This document shows positions 18,104 through 26,260 of a stretch of 64,000 bases of DNA, piece by piece; position 1 is the stretch's first letter, and every line of letters starts with the position of its first letter. Source of the stretch: an uncultured Lentisphaeraceae bacterium. Its GTDB lineage: Bacteria > Verrucomicrobiota > Kiritimatiellia > RFP12 > DVOR01. Both the position numbers and the translations under genes were made by a program. Below the pieces are notes generated by a model. The model worked only from the letters and a program-made list of their open reading frames with translations, was not told the DNA's origin and made no database searches. The stretch is from positions 28,611 to 92,610 of the forward strand of contig CASDPK010000006.1 in assembly GCA_949282555.1 (NCBI GenBank), read 5' to 3'.

Positions 18104-18493
18104 CTAGAGGGACAAATCGCCGTGGAGTTTCCAGCCGTGCTGATCACGATCCACAGAAAGGTCCCTCCCGGGGAAAACCTCCGGAAGCCGCTTGCGGAGA
18201 TGGTCGGCCGCGAACGCCTCCCATGCCTCACGTTCGGCGTCCGACACGGGGGCAAGGGTCGCGGCCCGCAACGCGAGCGTGTATCCCGGGCCAAACGTTG
18301 AACCGATGCCGGCGGAAAAGTTGGCGACAACGGAAAAGAGACCGTCATATTGCGGGTTGCTCGTCTCACCTTCCGCGGGCCGCGCGGGGTGACGGCGAAA
18401 CCGCGCGCCGTCGCGGGCCTCCAACAACGCGTCAATCTCACCGAGAATCCCGGCAAGCTTCGTCTCGAAGGCCTCGAGCCGTTCATTCCGCAT
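18104..18493 (-). CDS. Hypothetical protein encoded with tsaB
   Basis: 129 residues, cytoplasmic, no signal or membrane segment. An N-terminal helix (about 1-30) is followed by a compact mixed region with NPQYDGLFSVVANFSAGIGSTFGPGYTL and a C-terminal segment ending in GWKLHGDLSL. I do not recognise the family. It overlaps the end of tsaB by 11 bases on the same strand, which together with normal composition supports a real gene and hints at a link to tRNA modification or simply shared expression. Confidence 0.65.
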   Translation of the reverse strand: MRNERLEAFETKLAGILGEIDALLEARDGARFRRHPARPAEGETSNPQYDGLFSVVANFSAGIGSTFGPGYTLALRAATLAPVSDAEREAWEAFAADHLRKRLPEVFPGRDLSVDRDQHGWKLHGDLSL

Positions 18494-19055
18494 GGGCCGC
18501 CCCCACGGCAGGGTGAAGATAGATGGGCAAGGGGTCTGGCGTCAGCGCATCCCCCAGCCGCCGAAGCGTCTCATTCAGGGCCTCGGCCCGAATCTCGACG
18601 GGGCGGAGCCCGAAACGTTCCAAACGCTTGCCATCCGGGGTCACCATGTCGTCCCGCGGGACGAAGCGCTCCGCGTCGAGGACATGGAACCCTCCGATTT
18701 GCCGGAGCGTGTCGGGCGTCACGGCGTAACGCACGGCCCACAGCGTTCCGCGGCGCGCATCGCCAACCACCGTGACTTCCGGGAGACCGGAGGCCAAGGC
18801 AAGCGCCGCGGCCGAAGGAAATCCCAAGGGATTCAATCCCCACGCGAGGCCCATCCCTTGCAGGCACGCAATCGCCGCCCGAATGCCGGCAAAGGAACCG
18901 GGGCCAAGCCCCACGGCCAAGGCATCGGGACGCCGCCCGCCCAAGAAGTCGCGCAGGCGGGCCACCCATGCGTCGTCGCGGCTGTCGAGCGTCAAGGTCT
19001 CGTCGCCGAAGGCCACGAGGGTGCGCTCGGAGGAACGGTCAAGAATCAGTCGCAT
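18483..19055 (-). CDS. tsaB: TsaB, tRNA threonylcarbamoyladenosine (t6A) synthesis protein
   Basis: 190 residues. TsaB is the non-catalytic partner of TsaD in making t6A37 in tRNAs. The defining stretch ALAVGLGPGSFAGIRAAIACLQGMGLA is present. The protein is shorter than the usual 220-230 and its N-terminus (MRLILDRSSERT) departs from the common LAIDTS pattern. Start chosen at 19055 where the ATG overlaps the upstream epimerase stop as TGATG. Confidence 0.85.
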   Translation of the reverse strand: MRLILDRSSERTLVAFGDETLTLDSRDDAWVARLRDFLGGRRPDALAVGLGPGSFAGIRAAIACLQGMGLAWGLNPLGFPSAAALALASGLPEVTVVGDARRGTLWAVRYAVTPDTLRQIGGFHVLDAERFVPRDDMVTPDGKRLERFGLRPVEIRAEALNETLRRLGDALTPDPLPIYLHPAVGAAHAE

Positions 19056-20197
19056 CAGAAACACCTCTTGATCAAAGCAAGGGCACCCTGCCGCCACGGC
19101 ACACGATGCGTCTTGCCGCGTTGCCCACGGAAACGGGAGAGGTTCTCCACATACCATGCGTAATTGCGCAGAAGGGCCTCTTGGTTGGAGAAACGCGGGG
19201 CCCAGCCGAGGTTCTTGCAGATCTTTTCCACGCTCACGAAGCTGTCTTTCGAAGCGGTCTCATAGACCCACCGATAGAGCGGGGAGAGGTGGAGGCGCTC
19301 CAAGAGGCGCAGCACAGGAATCACCAGCCATGCGGGCGTGCCGCGCACCTTCTTGCCATGACCTGCGGCGTCAAGCACGGATTGCCAATCTTCGCGCATT
19401 GTGGCAAAGCGGCGCGCGCCGACGTTGTAGGTGTCGCGGACGGCTGTCAGATCCGGGTGCGTCAGCGCCAACCCGATGGCATCGCAGAGGTCTTCCACGT
19501 CAAGCAATTGGTAGCGGTTGCGGCCACTTCCGATCATGGGGAATCCGTGGCCATCGTACGCCCAGTCATACAGCAGGGCGAAGACGCCGAGGCGCTCGGG
19601 GCCGACGAAGCTCTTGGGGCGAAGGATGCAGACCGCGAACGCTTCGGCATCCAACGCCCGCACGATGCCTTCCGCGGCGATTTTGCTCTCGCCGTAAGGG
19701 CCCACCCCTTCCAGGCGGTCCGCTTCCGTAATGGGATGATGGTCGGGGATGCCGTAGACGGCGGTGGAGGAAATGTAGACGAAGCGTGGGACGCCGGCCG
19801 CCTTTGCCTCTTCCGCGACGACACGTGCGCCGTCAACGTCGGTGGAGCGGATTTCCTCCTCCGAGCACAACGGCAACGCCGCGGCACAGTGGATGACGGC
19901 GGCACATCCTGCCACTTGGCGGCGCACTTCCGCCCGATCCCGCACATCGCCCACCGTGGGGCGCACGCGCGGGTTTTGGGTTTCGGGATAGTCGAAGGCC
20001 ACAAGATCGAGCGATCGGACTTCGGAGGCTCCGTGGGCCAAGAGCCAACGAATGAGATTGATGCCCAAAAAGCCGCTTCCTCCCGTCACCAAGATGGGGC
20101 CGTGAGGAAGCGAAAGAGCGGGGCGCTCGCGCGTCTCGGCCGCTTCATTGGCGGTACATGCAGTTGACGAAGAAGGCATTGCCATAGCCGTCGCCAT
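19055..20197 (-). CDS. NAD-dependent epimerase/dehydratase (extended SDR)
   Basis: 380 residues. Rossmann motif GGSGFLG at 39-45 and the catalytic Tyr168-x-x-x-Lys172 (YGESK), with Ser in YISSTAVYG, place it among extended short-chain dehydrogenases such as sugar-nucleotide epimerases or 3-beta-HSD-like enzymes. The C-terminal region after 300 carries a hydrophobic stretch. Substrate unknown. Start at 20197 is supported by GGAGGAA seven bases upstream; a longer frame has an unlikely proline- and arginine-rich leader. It lies 14 bases after the citrate synthase stop. Confidence 0.82.
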   Translation of the reverse strand: MATAMAMPSSSTACTANEAAETRERPALSLPHGPILVTGGSGFLGINLIRWLLAHGASEVRSLDLVAFDYPETQNPRVRPTVGDVRDRAEVRRQVAGCAAVIHCAAALPLCSEEEIRSTDVDGARVVAEEAKAAGVPRFVYISSTAVYGIPDHHPITEADRLEGVGPYGESKIAAEGIVRALDAEAFAVCILRPKSFVGPERLGVFALLYDWAYDGHGFPMIGSGRNRYQLLDVEDLCDAIGLALTHPDLTAVRDTYNVGARRFATMREDWQSVLDAAGHGKKVRGTPAWLVIPVLRLLERLHLSPLYRWVYETASKDSFVSVEKICKNLGWAPRFSNQEALLRNYAWYVENLSRFRGQRGKTHRVPWRQGALALIKRCF

Positions 20198-20211
20198 TGC
20201 AGTTTCCTCCG

Positions 20212-21612
20212 TTAGGCTTGGCGTTCGCTGAGCGGGCAGTAGGGGAGGTGATAACCCGTGACGGCCTTGAACGCGGGGCGAACGATGGGGCCGCCGTTCA
20301 CCAGCTCTTCCAAGCGGTGCGCACACCAACCCACCACGCGGGAGATCGCGAACAGGGGCGTGTAAAGATCCATCGGGATGTTCAGCATGTCGTAAACGAA
20401 GCCCGAATAGAAGTCAACGTTCGCGCAGAGCTCCTTCCGCTTTTCGCGGCCTTCGTTGAAGACCTGCGGGCCGATGCGGTCGATGGTCTCATAAAGCCGG
20501 AATTCGTCCATGCGGTCCTTGCTCTCGGCGAGCTCGCGCGCCTTTTCCTTGAGCAGGAGCGCGCGCGGGTCGGAGAGGGTGTAAACGGCGTGCCCGAGGC
20601 CGTAGATAAGCCCCGAACCGTCGCCGGCTTCCTTGCGGAGGATCTTGCGGAGATAGTCGGCCACCGCCCCCTCATCGGTCCAATCTTCAAGGGCATCCTT
20701 GATCTCGTCCATCTGGTGCATCACGCGCAGGTTCGCGCCACCATGGCGGGGGCCTTTGAGGGAAAGCGTCGCGGCGGCGATGGCGGAGTAGGTGTCGGTG
20801 GCGGCGGAGGTCACCACGTGCGTGGTGAAGGCAGAGTTGTTGCCGCCGCCGTGCTCGGCATGGAGCACAAGGCAGAGATCCAGCAATTCCGCCTCCAGTG
20901 GAGAGTAGGCGGCATCCTCACGCAACATCATCAGGAAATTCTCAGCCGTTGAACGCCCGGGCATCGGGTTGCGCACGAAGAGGGATTCGCCGTGGTAATA
21001 GTGCATCTTTGCCTGGTAGGCATAGGCCGCCATCGCCGAAAAACGCGCCACCAGTTCGATGCTCTGGCGCAACACGGCCGGCACGCTGATGGCATCGGGC
21101 GATTCGTCGTCGCTGTAGGCGGCCAGCACAGACCGCGCCAGCGAGTTCATGATGTCGCGGCTGGGTTCACGGATGATCTTTTCAAGAAGCGTGTAAGGAA
21201 GTGCGCGCTTTGCGTCCAGCACGCCGTTCCATTCCGCCAATTCGTCGGCCGTCGGCAATTTGCCGAAAAGCAACAGATAGGCGGTCTCTTCGAATCCCGG
21301 CCGTTTCTCCTGCTGGAATCCATGGACAAGATCCTGCACATCGATGCCGCGGAAATATTGGACGCCTTCCACCGGAACGATTTCGTTCTCGGAGACCACG
21401 TATCCATGCACCGAGCCCACGCGCGTGAGCCCAACCAACACGCCGGAGCCATCCTCGTTGCGCAATCCACGCTTGACGTTGAACTTTCGGTAGAGCTGCG
21501 GGTCAATCTGGGCACACTCTCGAGCCATGGCTTCATAGCGCCCCAGCAACTCGGCATGAAGTGTCGGGGCCTGGGCGAGAGAGGGGGCATCTTTTTTGTT
21601 TCGTGTGACCAT
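20212..21612 (-). CDS. Citrate synthase (citrate/2-methylcitrate synthase family)
   Basis: 466 residues; condenses acetyl-CoA and oxaloacetate. The catalytic triad is readable: His254 in HAEHGGGN, His341 in GLGHAVY and Asp400 in NVDFYSG. The protein is longer than GltA and has the GNNSAFTTHVV form of the first histidine loop, a variant I associate with Clostridia- and PVC-type citrate synthases, so a Re- or methylcitrate-type assignment should not be assumed. First gene of a minus-strand run with the epimerase, tsaB and a small unknown. Divergent from kdsA. Confidence 0.92.
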   Translation of the reverse strand: MVTRNKKDAPSLAQAPTLHAELLGRYEAMARECAQIDPQLYRKFNVKRGLRNEDGSGVLVGLTRVGSVHGYVVSENEIVPVEGVQYFRGIDVQDLVHGFQQEKRPGFEETAYLLLFGKLPTADELAEWNGVLDAKRALPYTLLEKIIREPSRDIMNSLARSVLAAYSDDESPDAISVPAVLRQSIELVARFSAMAAYAYQAKMHYYHGESLFVRNPMPGRSTAENFLMMLREDAAYSPLEAELLDLCLVLHAEHGGGNNSAFTTHVVTSAATDTYSAIAAATLSLKGPRHGGANLRVMHQMDEIKDALEDWTDEGAVADYLRKILRKEAGDGSGLIYGLGHAVYTLSDPRALLLKEKARELAESKDRMDEFRLYETIDRIGPQVFNEGREKRKELCANVDFYSGFVYDMLNIPMDLYTPLFAISRVVGWCAHRLEELVNGGPIVRPAFKAVTGYHLPYCPLSERQA

Positions 21613-21756
21613 ACGAAAGCTCCTCTATGCTACAACTTCTCAAAAACGAATGCGTAACCTTAGCAAACCGAACCTATTGGTGCAACAATCACCCTGCGGT
21701 GACATTCCCTAGGCGGAGGATATCCAAAAAACGTGGCATTGTGGGGCGGGGTTTGA

Positions 21757-21762
21757 TAGAAT
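21757..21762 (+). promoter_or_regulatory. -10 box TAGAAT of the kdsA operon
   Basis: TGATAGAAT resembles a -10 region 30 bases before the kdsA start; AGGAAGGAGC is the ribosome site region. No good -35 is visible. Confidence 0.4.
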
Positions 21763-21792
21763 GGACACGTAACGGAAGGAGCTTTCAAATTT

Positions 21793-22620
21793 ATGGCCGA
21801 TTGTACCGTTGTAAAGGTCGATGAAAAGGTTTCGTTTGGAACCGGCGGATTGACGTTGATGGCCGGTCCCTGCGTGATCGAAAGTCATGATGCCTGCTTG
21901 GAATTGGCGGAGGCCCTTGTTGGGCTGATGGCGCGTTTGGGAATCCCTTACATTTTCAAGGCGTCGTTTGACAAGGCCAACCGCACGAGCCTTTCGGCGT
22001 ATCGCGGCCCGGGTTTGGAAAAGGGGCTGGAGACGTTGGCTGAGGTGAAGGCGCGTTTCGGCGTGCCTGTGGTCACGGATGTTCACGAACCGTGGCAGTG
22101 CGCGCCCGTGGCGGAAGTTTGCGATGTCTTGCAGATTCCCGCGTTCCTTTGCCGCCAGACGGATTTGGTGGTGGCCGCCGCCAAGACCGGCCGTGTGGTG
22201 AACATCAAGAAAGGGCAGTTCCTTGCGCCGGAAGACATGGTGAATGTGGTGCGCAAGGTGGAGAGTGAAGGCAATCGGCGCATTGTGCTCACGGAGCGTG
22301 GGGCCAGCTTTGGCTACCACAACCTTGTGGCGGACATGCGTTCGTTGTTGGTGATGCGTGAGCTCGGATATCCGGTGGTGTTTGATGCCACGCACAGCGT
22401 GCAGCGTCCCGGCGGTTTGGGGTCGGGCTCTGGCGGTGATGGGCGATGGGCTCCGGCTTTGGCGCGGGCCGCTGTCGCCACCGGTGTGGATGGCCTCTTT
22501 ATGGAGACCCATTTCAATCCGCCTGAGGCGCTTTCGGATGCCGCCAACGCCATTGCATTCAGTGCGTTGGAAGAGCTGTTGGGCAAGTTGCTGAAAATCG
22601 ACGCAATCGTCAAGGCATGA
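21793..22620 (+). CDS. kdsA: 3-deoxy-D-manno-octulosonate 8-phosphate synthase (metal-dependent type)
   Basis: 275 residues; joins PEP and arabinose 5-phosphate to make KDO-8-P for LPS. Motifs: AGPCVIES at 24-31, FKASFDKANR at 55-64, LCRQTDLVVAAA, and FDATHSVQRPGG. Cys27 in AGPC is the metal ligand of the class II enzymes (as in Aquifex), where E. coli has Asn, so this copy should need a divalent metal. GGAAGGAG upstream. The stop overlaps the lptC-like start as ATGA, opening a long envelope operon. Confidence 0.96.
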   Translation: MADCTVVKVDEKVSFGTGGLTLMAGPCVIESHDACLELAEALVGLMARLGIPYIFKASFDKANRTSLSAYRGPGLEKGLETLAEVKARFGVPVVTDVHEPWQCAPVAEVCDVLQIPAFLCRQTDLVVAAAKTGRVVNIKKGQFLAPEDMVNVVRKVESEGNRRIVLTERGASFGYHNLVADMRSLLVMRELGYPVVFDATHSVQRPGGLGSGSGGDGRWAPALARAAVATGVDGLFMETHFNPPEALSDAANAIAFSALEELLGKLLKIDAIVKA

Positions 22621-23195
22621 GACGTTTCTTCGCCATTTTCCCGGTGATCTTTTGGGCTGTGTCCGTTGTCCCGTTGGGGGCAACGGAGGCGGAGGTCGCG
22701 TTTGATCCCGAGGTGGAGGCGTTGCTGACGACTGAGGCGCTGGCCAAGATTTCCGCTCCCGGACTGCCCACGCGCTACAAGGCGCTCATTGAGGAAATGA
22801 AGACCCCGCCTGAGACCTTGGGTCGGCCGACGCGCAGTTTGCGGTTGCCGGTGCGCAGTTTCCCCGATGGGCGCCCGCGTACCGTGGTCTATGCCGAGGA
22901 AGCGTGGGTTTCCCCCGACATGCAGCATCTGCGCGGGCGATCCGTGCGCATGGAGCATTTGCGGGCCGATGGTTCGGTGGAGGCGACGCTTGAGGCCGCT
23001 GAGGCCGTCATGGATCGCACGGTGATGTTGGCGGTGGCCAAGGGAGCCGTGCGCGCCACGCTGGGAGACGATGTGCTCACAGGGAACGGCGCTTTGGCCG
23101 ATCTTGATGCTCGGTATGTGAAGATTCTGAGCCGAGCTTGTATCACAACAAAGCGGATGGGTGAAGTGGATTTCGCTGACCGCGGTTTTTTCTGA
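22617..23195 (+). CDS. lptC: LptC-like LPS export protein
   Basis: 192 residues with an N-terminal hydrophobic signal or anchor (MRRFFAIFPVIFWAVSVV). The C-terminal part has the repeated beta-strand pattern of OstA/LptC folds (RGRSVRMEHLRADGSVEATLEAAEAVMDR, then ARYVKILSRAC). Sequence similarity to LptC is weak by eye; position between kdsA and lptA-lptB carries most of the weight. It would link the LptB2FG transporter to LptA in the periplasm. Confidence 0.65.
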   Translation: MRRFFAIFPVIFWAVSVVPLGATEAEVAFDPEVEALLTTEALAKISAPGLPTRYKALIEEMKTPPETLGRPTRSLRLPVRSFPDGRPRTVVYAEEAWVSPDMQHLRGRSVRMEHLRADGSVEATLEAAEAVMDRTVMLAVAKGAVRATLGDDVLTGNGALADLDARYVKILSRACITTKRMGEVDFADRGFF

Positions 23196-23202
23196 GGATG
23201 AC

Positions 23203-23754
23203 ATGAAACGACTTTTGCTTCTTTCTCTTACGTTGTTCGCCGCCGCGCTGTGGGCCGCAGACGATGATGACGGTATGGCGGCGGCGCGGGAGGCTTTGCT
23301 CCAGCCCGCCAAGCCGGCGGCGCAGACGGTCGCGTTGCGCGATACGAAGATTACGGCCCGCCGGATGGAATACAACTACAAGGAGGCCGTGGTGACCATG
23401 ACGGATGATGTGGTGGTGGATGATCCGCGCTTCTACCTCACGTCCGATCGTCTCTTCGTCTTTCTTGACGGGACCAACAGTTTTTCTCAGTTGGTGGTGA
23501 TGGGCAATGTGGCTGTCTCGAATGAGAATCGCCGGGCATGGTGTGACAAGGCGGTTTACACCAAGGCGGAATCGCGCTTGGTGATGGTTGGGCATGCCAA
23601 GCTGACGAACATTGGGGACGACGGCAAGAAGAACAGTGTCTCGGGTGATAAGATCACCATTTGGACCGAGGAACAGCGGATGGAGGTTTATCCCAATCCG
23701 GTGCTTGATCTTGCCCCCGGTTCCTCTGATGGGTTTAAGGACATGATGAAATGA
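23203..23754 (+). CDS. lptA: LptA-like periplasmic LPS transport protein
   Basis: 183 residues with signal peptide MKRLLLLSLTLFAAALWA. The body is the OstA repeat fold: ITARRMEYNYKEAVVTMTDDVVVDDPRF, then RRAWCDKAVYTKAESRLVMVGHAKL. LptA builds the periplasmic bridge for LPS. Start at 23203 follows GAGGATGAC and begins the signal peptide; an in-frame ATG at 23161 lies inside lptC. The stop overlaps the lptB start as ATGA. Confidence 0.85.
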   Translation: MKRLLLLSLTLFAAALWAADDDDGMAAAREALLQPAKPAAQTVALRDTKITARRMEYNYKEAVVTMTDDVVVDDPRFYLTSDRLFVFLDGTNSFSQLVVMGNVAVSNENRRAWCDKAVYTKAESRLVMVGHAKLTNIGDDGKKNSVSGDKITIWTEEQRMEVYPNPVLDLAPGSSDGFKDMMK

Positions 23755-24488
23755 GCGAGAGCTGCATACCCGACATCGTTGCCAAGGGCCTGAAGAAGGT
23801 CTACGGGGAGCGGACCGTGGTGAACGGGATTTCGCTCACGGCCCGTTGCGGCGAATGCGTGGGACTTTTGGGACCCAACGGCGCCGGTAAGACCACCACA
23901 TTCTATATGGTGGTGGGGCTAGTGCGTCCGGATGGCGGTTCTGTGGCTTTCCGCGGACAGGACATCACCCGGATGCCGGTTTATCGGCGTGCACGCATTG
24001 GACTGGGCTATTTGGCGCAGGAAGCGAGCGTCTTCCGCAAGTTGAGCGTGGAAGACAATATCTTGGCGATTTTGGAGACCATGCATCCGACGAAGGCCGA
24101 AAAGGCCGACCGTTTGGAAGAGTTGCTTGCCTCCTTGGGTCTTACAAAGGTGGCCAAACAGCCGGCTTACACCCTCTCCGGCGGAGAGCGCCGGAAGCTC
24201 GAGATCGCCCGTGCCCTTGTGCGGAAGCCGGCCATTTTGATGCTGGATGAGCCTTTTGCCGGCGTAGACCCCTTGGCGGTGGATGATATCCAGAATATCG
24301 TTCGAGGATTGAAGGCGCAGGGTTTGGGCGTCATCATCACCGACCACAACGTGCGTGAGACGCTGGACATCGTCGATCGCGCTTACATCGTTTTCGAGGG
24401 CCGTGTCCTTTGCGAGGGCACCAGTCGGGAACTCATTGAGAACCCGCAGGCCCGACAATCTTATCTCGGCGAGAACTTTCGTATGTAG
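23751..24488 (+). CDS. lptB: LPS export ABC transporter ATP-binding protein LptB
   Basis: 245 residues. Walker A GPNGAGKTT at 41-49, Q-loop at Gln90, signature LSGGE at 142-146, Walker B LMLDEP at 163-168. The signature followed by RRKLEIARAL and the FAGVDPLAVDDIQ segment are characteristic of LptB rather than other ABC ATPases. It powers LPS extraction with LptFG, whose genes are not in the window. Confidence 0.96.
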   Translation: MSESCIPDIVAKGLKKVYGERTVVNGISLTARCGECVGLLGPNGAGKTTTFYMVVGLVRPDGGSVAFRGQDITRMPVYRRARIGLGYLAQEASVFRKLSVEDNILAILETMHPTKAEKADRLEELLASLGLTKVAKQPAYTLSGGERRKLEIARALVRKPAILMLDEPFAGVDPLAVDDIQNIVRGLKAQGLGVIITDHNVRETLDIVDRAYIVFEGRVLCEGTSRELIENPQARQSYLGENFRM

Positions 24489-24538
24489 AGGACTTGCCGA
24501 AGCGTCAGAAACCACCCAAAAGAAAGGTAGGTAACACC

Positions 24539-24868
24539 ATGACAGTCGAAGTCAACGCACGACACAAAGACATTTCCGAGGGCTTCCGCGACTATGCCAA
24601 GCAGCGCGGGGAAAAGATAGGTGAGGCGTTCCCGATGGTGGAATCCGTCCGAATCGTGATGGATTTCCAGAACAAGCTCTGTGCGGCTGAGGTGATCGCT
24701 CAGCGCAAAGATGAAAAGTTCGTGGGAACCGCCGCCACCGACACTTCCATGCGTGCCGCCGTGGACATGGCCGCCGCCAAGGTCGAGACGCAGATTCGCA
24801 AGAAACGCGCCAAGGCCTACGTTGAACCCGCCCGTAAGGCTGCACAGGCAGCCGAGGCGGCGAAGTAA
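24539..24868 (+). CDS. hpf: Ribosome hibernation-promoting factor (short HPF/RaiA type)
   Basis: 109 residues with the beta-alpha-beta-beta-beta-alpha family pattern: MTVEVNARHKDISEGFRDYAKQRGEKI, then a conserved middle and DMAAAKVETQIRKKRAK. Binds idle ribosomes to form inactive dimers. The basic tail ends in Ala- and Glu-rich residues and lacks the long HPF C-terminal domain. Start at 24539 follows AAGGTAGG. It lies between lptB and the PTS genes, the same order as the lptAB-rpoN-hpf-ptsN clusters of proteobacteria but without rpoN. Confidence 0.9.
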   Translation: MTVEVNARHKDISEGFRDYAKQRGEKIGEAFPMVESVRIVMDFQNKLCAAEVIAQRKDEKFVGTAATDTSMRAAVDMAAAKVETQIRKKRAKAYVEPARKAAQAAEAAK

Positions 24869-24881
24869 CGTTTTCTCATTT

Positions 24882-24910
24882 GCCGCCGCCTTCGGGCGGC
24901 GGCTTCTTCC
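24882..24910 (+). terminator. Terminator-like hairpin after hpf
   Basis: GCCGCCGCC (24882-24890), TTCG tetraloop, GGCGGCGGC (24895-24903), then TTCTTCC. The T run is interrupted, so read-through into hprK is plausible. Confidence 0.7.
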
Positions 24911-24962
24911 GGACGGGGATGAATCCCCGCCGGCGTGTCCTCGAACGAAGAGGGCCCAGGGA

Positions 24963-25973
24963 ATGGATAACCTCCAAACGCTCCAGTTGAACAATCGTCC
25001 GCGTACGCCGCTTACGGTGGGGTGCTTTTTCCGCGCCGCCGCAGAGCCTTTGGCGCTTACGTTGTTGGCGGGGGCTTCGGGCTTGGAGCGTGCCATAGTG
25101 GAACCCATGTTGCACCGTTCGGGGCTGGCGTTAACGGGGTTTTGGGAGCATTTCGCCTATCGTCGCCCACAGTTGATTGGACAGTCGGAGACGGCCTATC
25201 TTATGGCTCTTGATCCGGAAGAGCGTCGGCGGCGTTGGGAGGCCCTTTTGGGGAAGGGCATACCGTGTGTGATCCTGTGTGCATCTGCGGGAGATCCTTT
25301 CGGGGGAGAGTTGTTGCGACTTGCGGACACCTTGAAGGTGCCTGTGCTTTCCACGCGGAGGAAGTCGTTGGAAGTTTTCCGTGTTGGTGCACAGTTGCTT
25401 CACGATTTGACTTCGCCTGTCGTATCCCTGCATGGAACGTTGATGGAAGTCCGTGGCGTGGGTGTGCTCCTTCGGGGACCTGCGGGTGTTGGCAAAAGTG
25501 AGACGGCGTTGGGACTTTTGCGCCGAGGGCATACGCTGATCGCCGATGATCAGCCACATTTGACACTCGACGCTCACGGCGGACTGAGGGGGTACGCTCC
25601 GAAACATATGCGCGGATTTATTGACATCCGTGGGTTGGGATTGCTGAGTGCCACCCATCTTTTTGGCATTCTTGCCGTGCGGGAAACGTGTCCGTTGGAT
25701 CTTATTGTCAATCTTTGCCTTTGCTCAGACGAATCTTCCCGCCGCGGAATCGTCTATGAGCAGGGGGAACTGCGCGGGAGGATCTATGAGATCCTCGGGG
25801 TCTCCGTCCCGGGATATGACATTCCCGTGGCGGCAGGGCGCGATTTCGTCAATGTTGTCGAAACCGCCGCCTCCGTTTATCGGATGCGTAAACTCGGAAT
25901 TGACCCCGCGGAACTCCTTGATTCTCAGATTATCGCCCACAATCAAACCGTGAGGCAAGACTACCATGAATGA
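24963..25973 (+). CDS. hprK: HPr kinase/phosphorylase
   Basis: 336 residues. Bifunctional enzyme that phosphorylates and dephosphorylates a serine on HPr. The C-terminal domain has Walker A GPAGVGKS at 172-179 preceded by HGTLMEVRGVGVLL, then ADD at 194-196, and the family signature as FIDIRGLGLL, where the usual Glu is Asp. Start at 24963 follows AGGGCCCAGGGA and gives the expected N-terminus; the frame is open further upstream but that part reads through hpf. The end overlaps ptsH by 8 bases. Confidence 0.93.
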   Translation: MDNLQTLQLNNRPRTPLTVGCFFRAAAEPLALTLLAGASGLERAIVEPMLHRSGLALTGFWEHFAYRRPQLIGQSETAYLMALDPEERRRRWEALLGKGIPCVILCASAGDPFGGELLRLADTLKVPVLSTRRKSLEVFRVGAQLLHDLTSPVVSLHGTLMEVRGVGVLLRGPAGVGKSETALGLLRRGHTLIADDQPHLTLDAHGGLRGYAPKHMRGFIDIRGLGLLSATHLFGILAVRETCPLDLIVNLCLCSDESSRRGIVYEQGELRGRIYEILGVSVPGYDIPVAAGRDFVNVVETAASVYRMRKLGIDPAELLDSQIIAHNQTVRQDYHE

Positions 25974-26244
25974 AGCCACCGTTACCGTTGTCCTGAAGAA
26001 CAAGTATGGGATGCACGTGCGTCCTGCCGGGCTTTTCGCCAAAACCGCTGCGCGTTATCGGGCAGACGTCACCGTGGAGAAGGACGGAATCGTCGTCCCC
26101 GGGAAGAGCATTATGGCGCTGATGACGCTTGAGGCGGTCAATGGGACGTCGCTGACCATCCGGGCCACAGGCGAGGAGGCTCAGACGGCCGTGAAAGAGT
26201 TGGAAGCGCTTGTCGAACGGAAGTTTGATCTTCCCGACGAGTAA
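25966..26244 (+). CDS. ptsH: Phosphocarrier protein HPr
   Basis: 92 residues. Active-site His17 in GMHVRPAGLF accepts phosphate from enzyme I; Ser48 in GKSIMAL is in the position phosphorylated by HPr kinase. Both sites are intact, so the protein can act in transfer and in regulation. It overlaps hprK and is followed by ptsI 16 bases later. Slightly longer than common HPr because of an acidic tail (RKFDLPDE). Confidence 0.95.
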   Translation: MNEATVTVVLKNKYGMHVRPAGLFAKTAARYRADVTVEKDGIVVPGKSIMALMTLEAVNGTSLTIRATGEEAQTAVKELEALVERKFDLPDE

Positions 26245-26260
26245 AGCCGGGGTTTCCCCG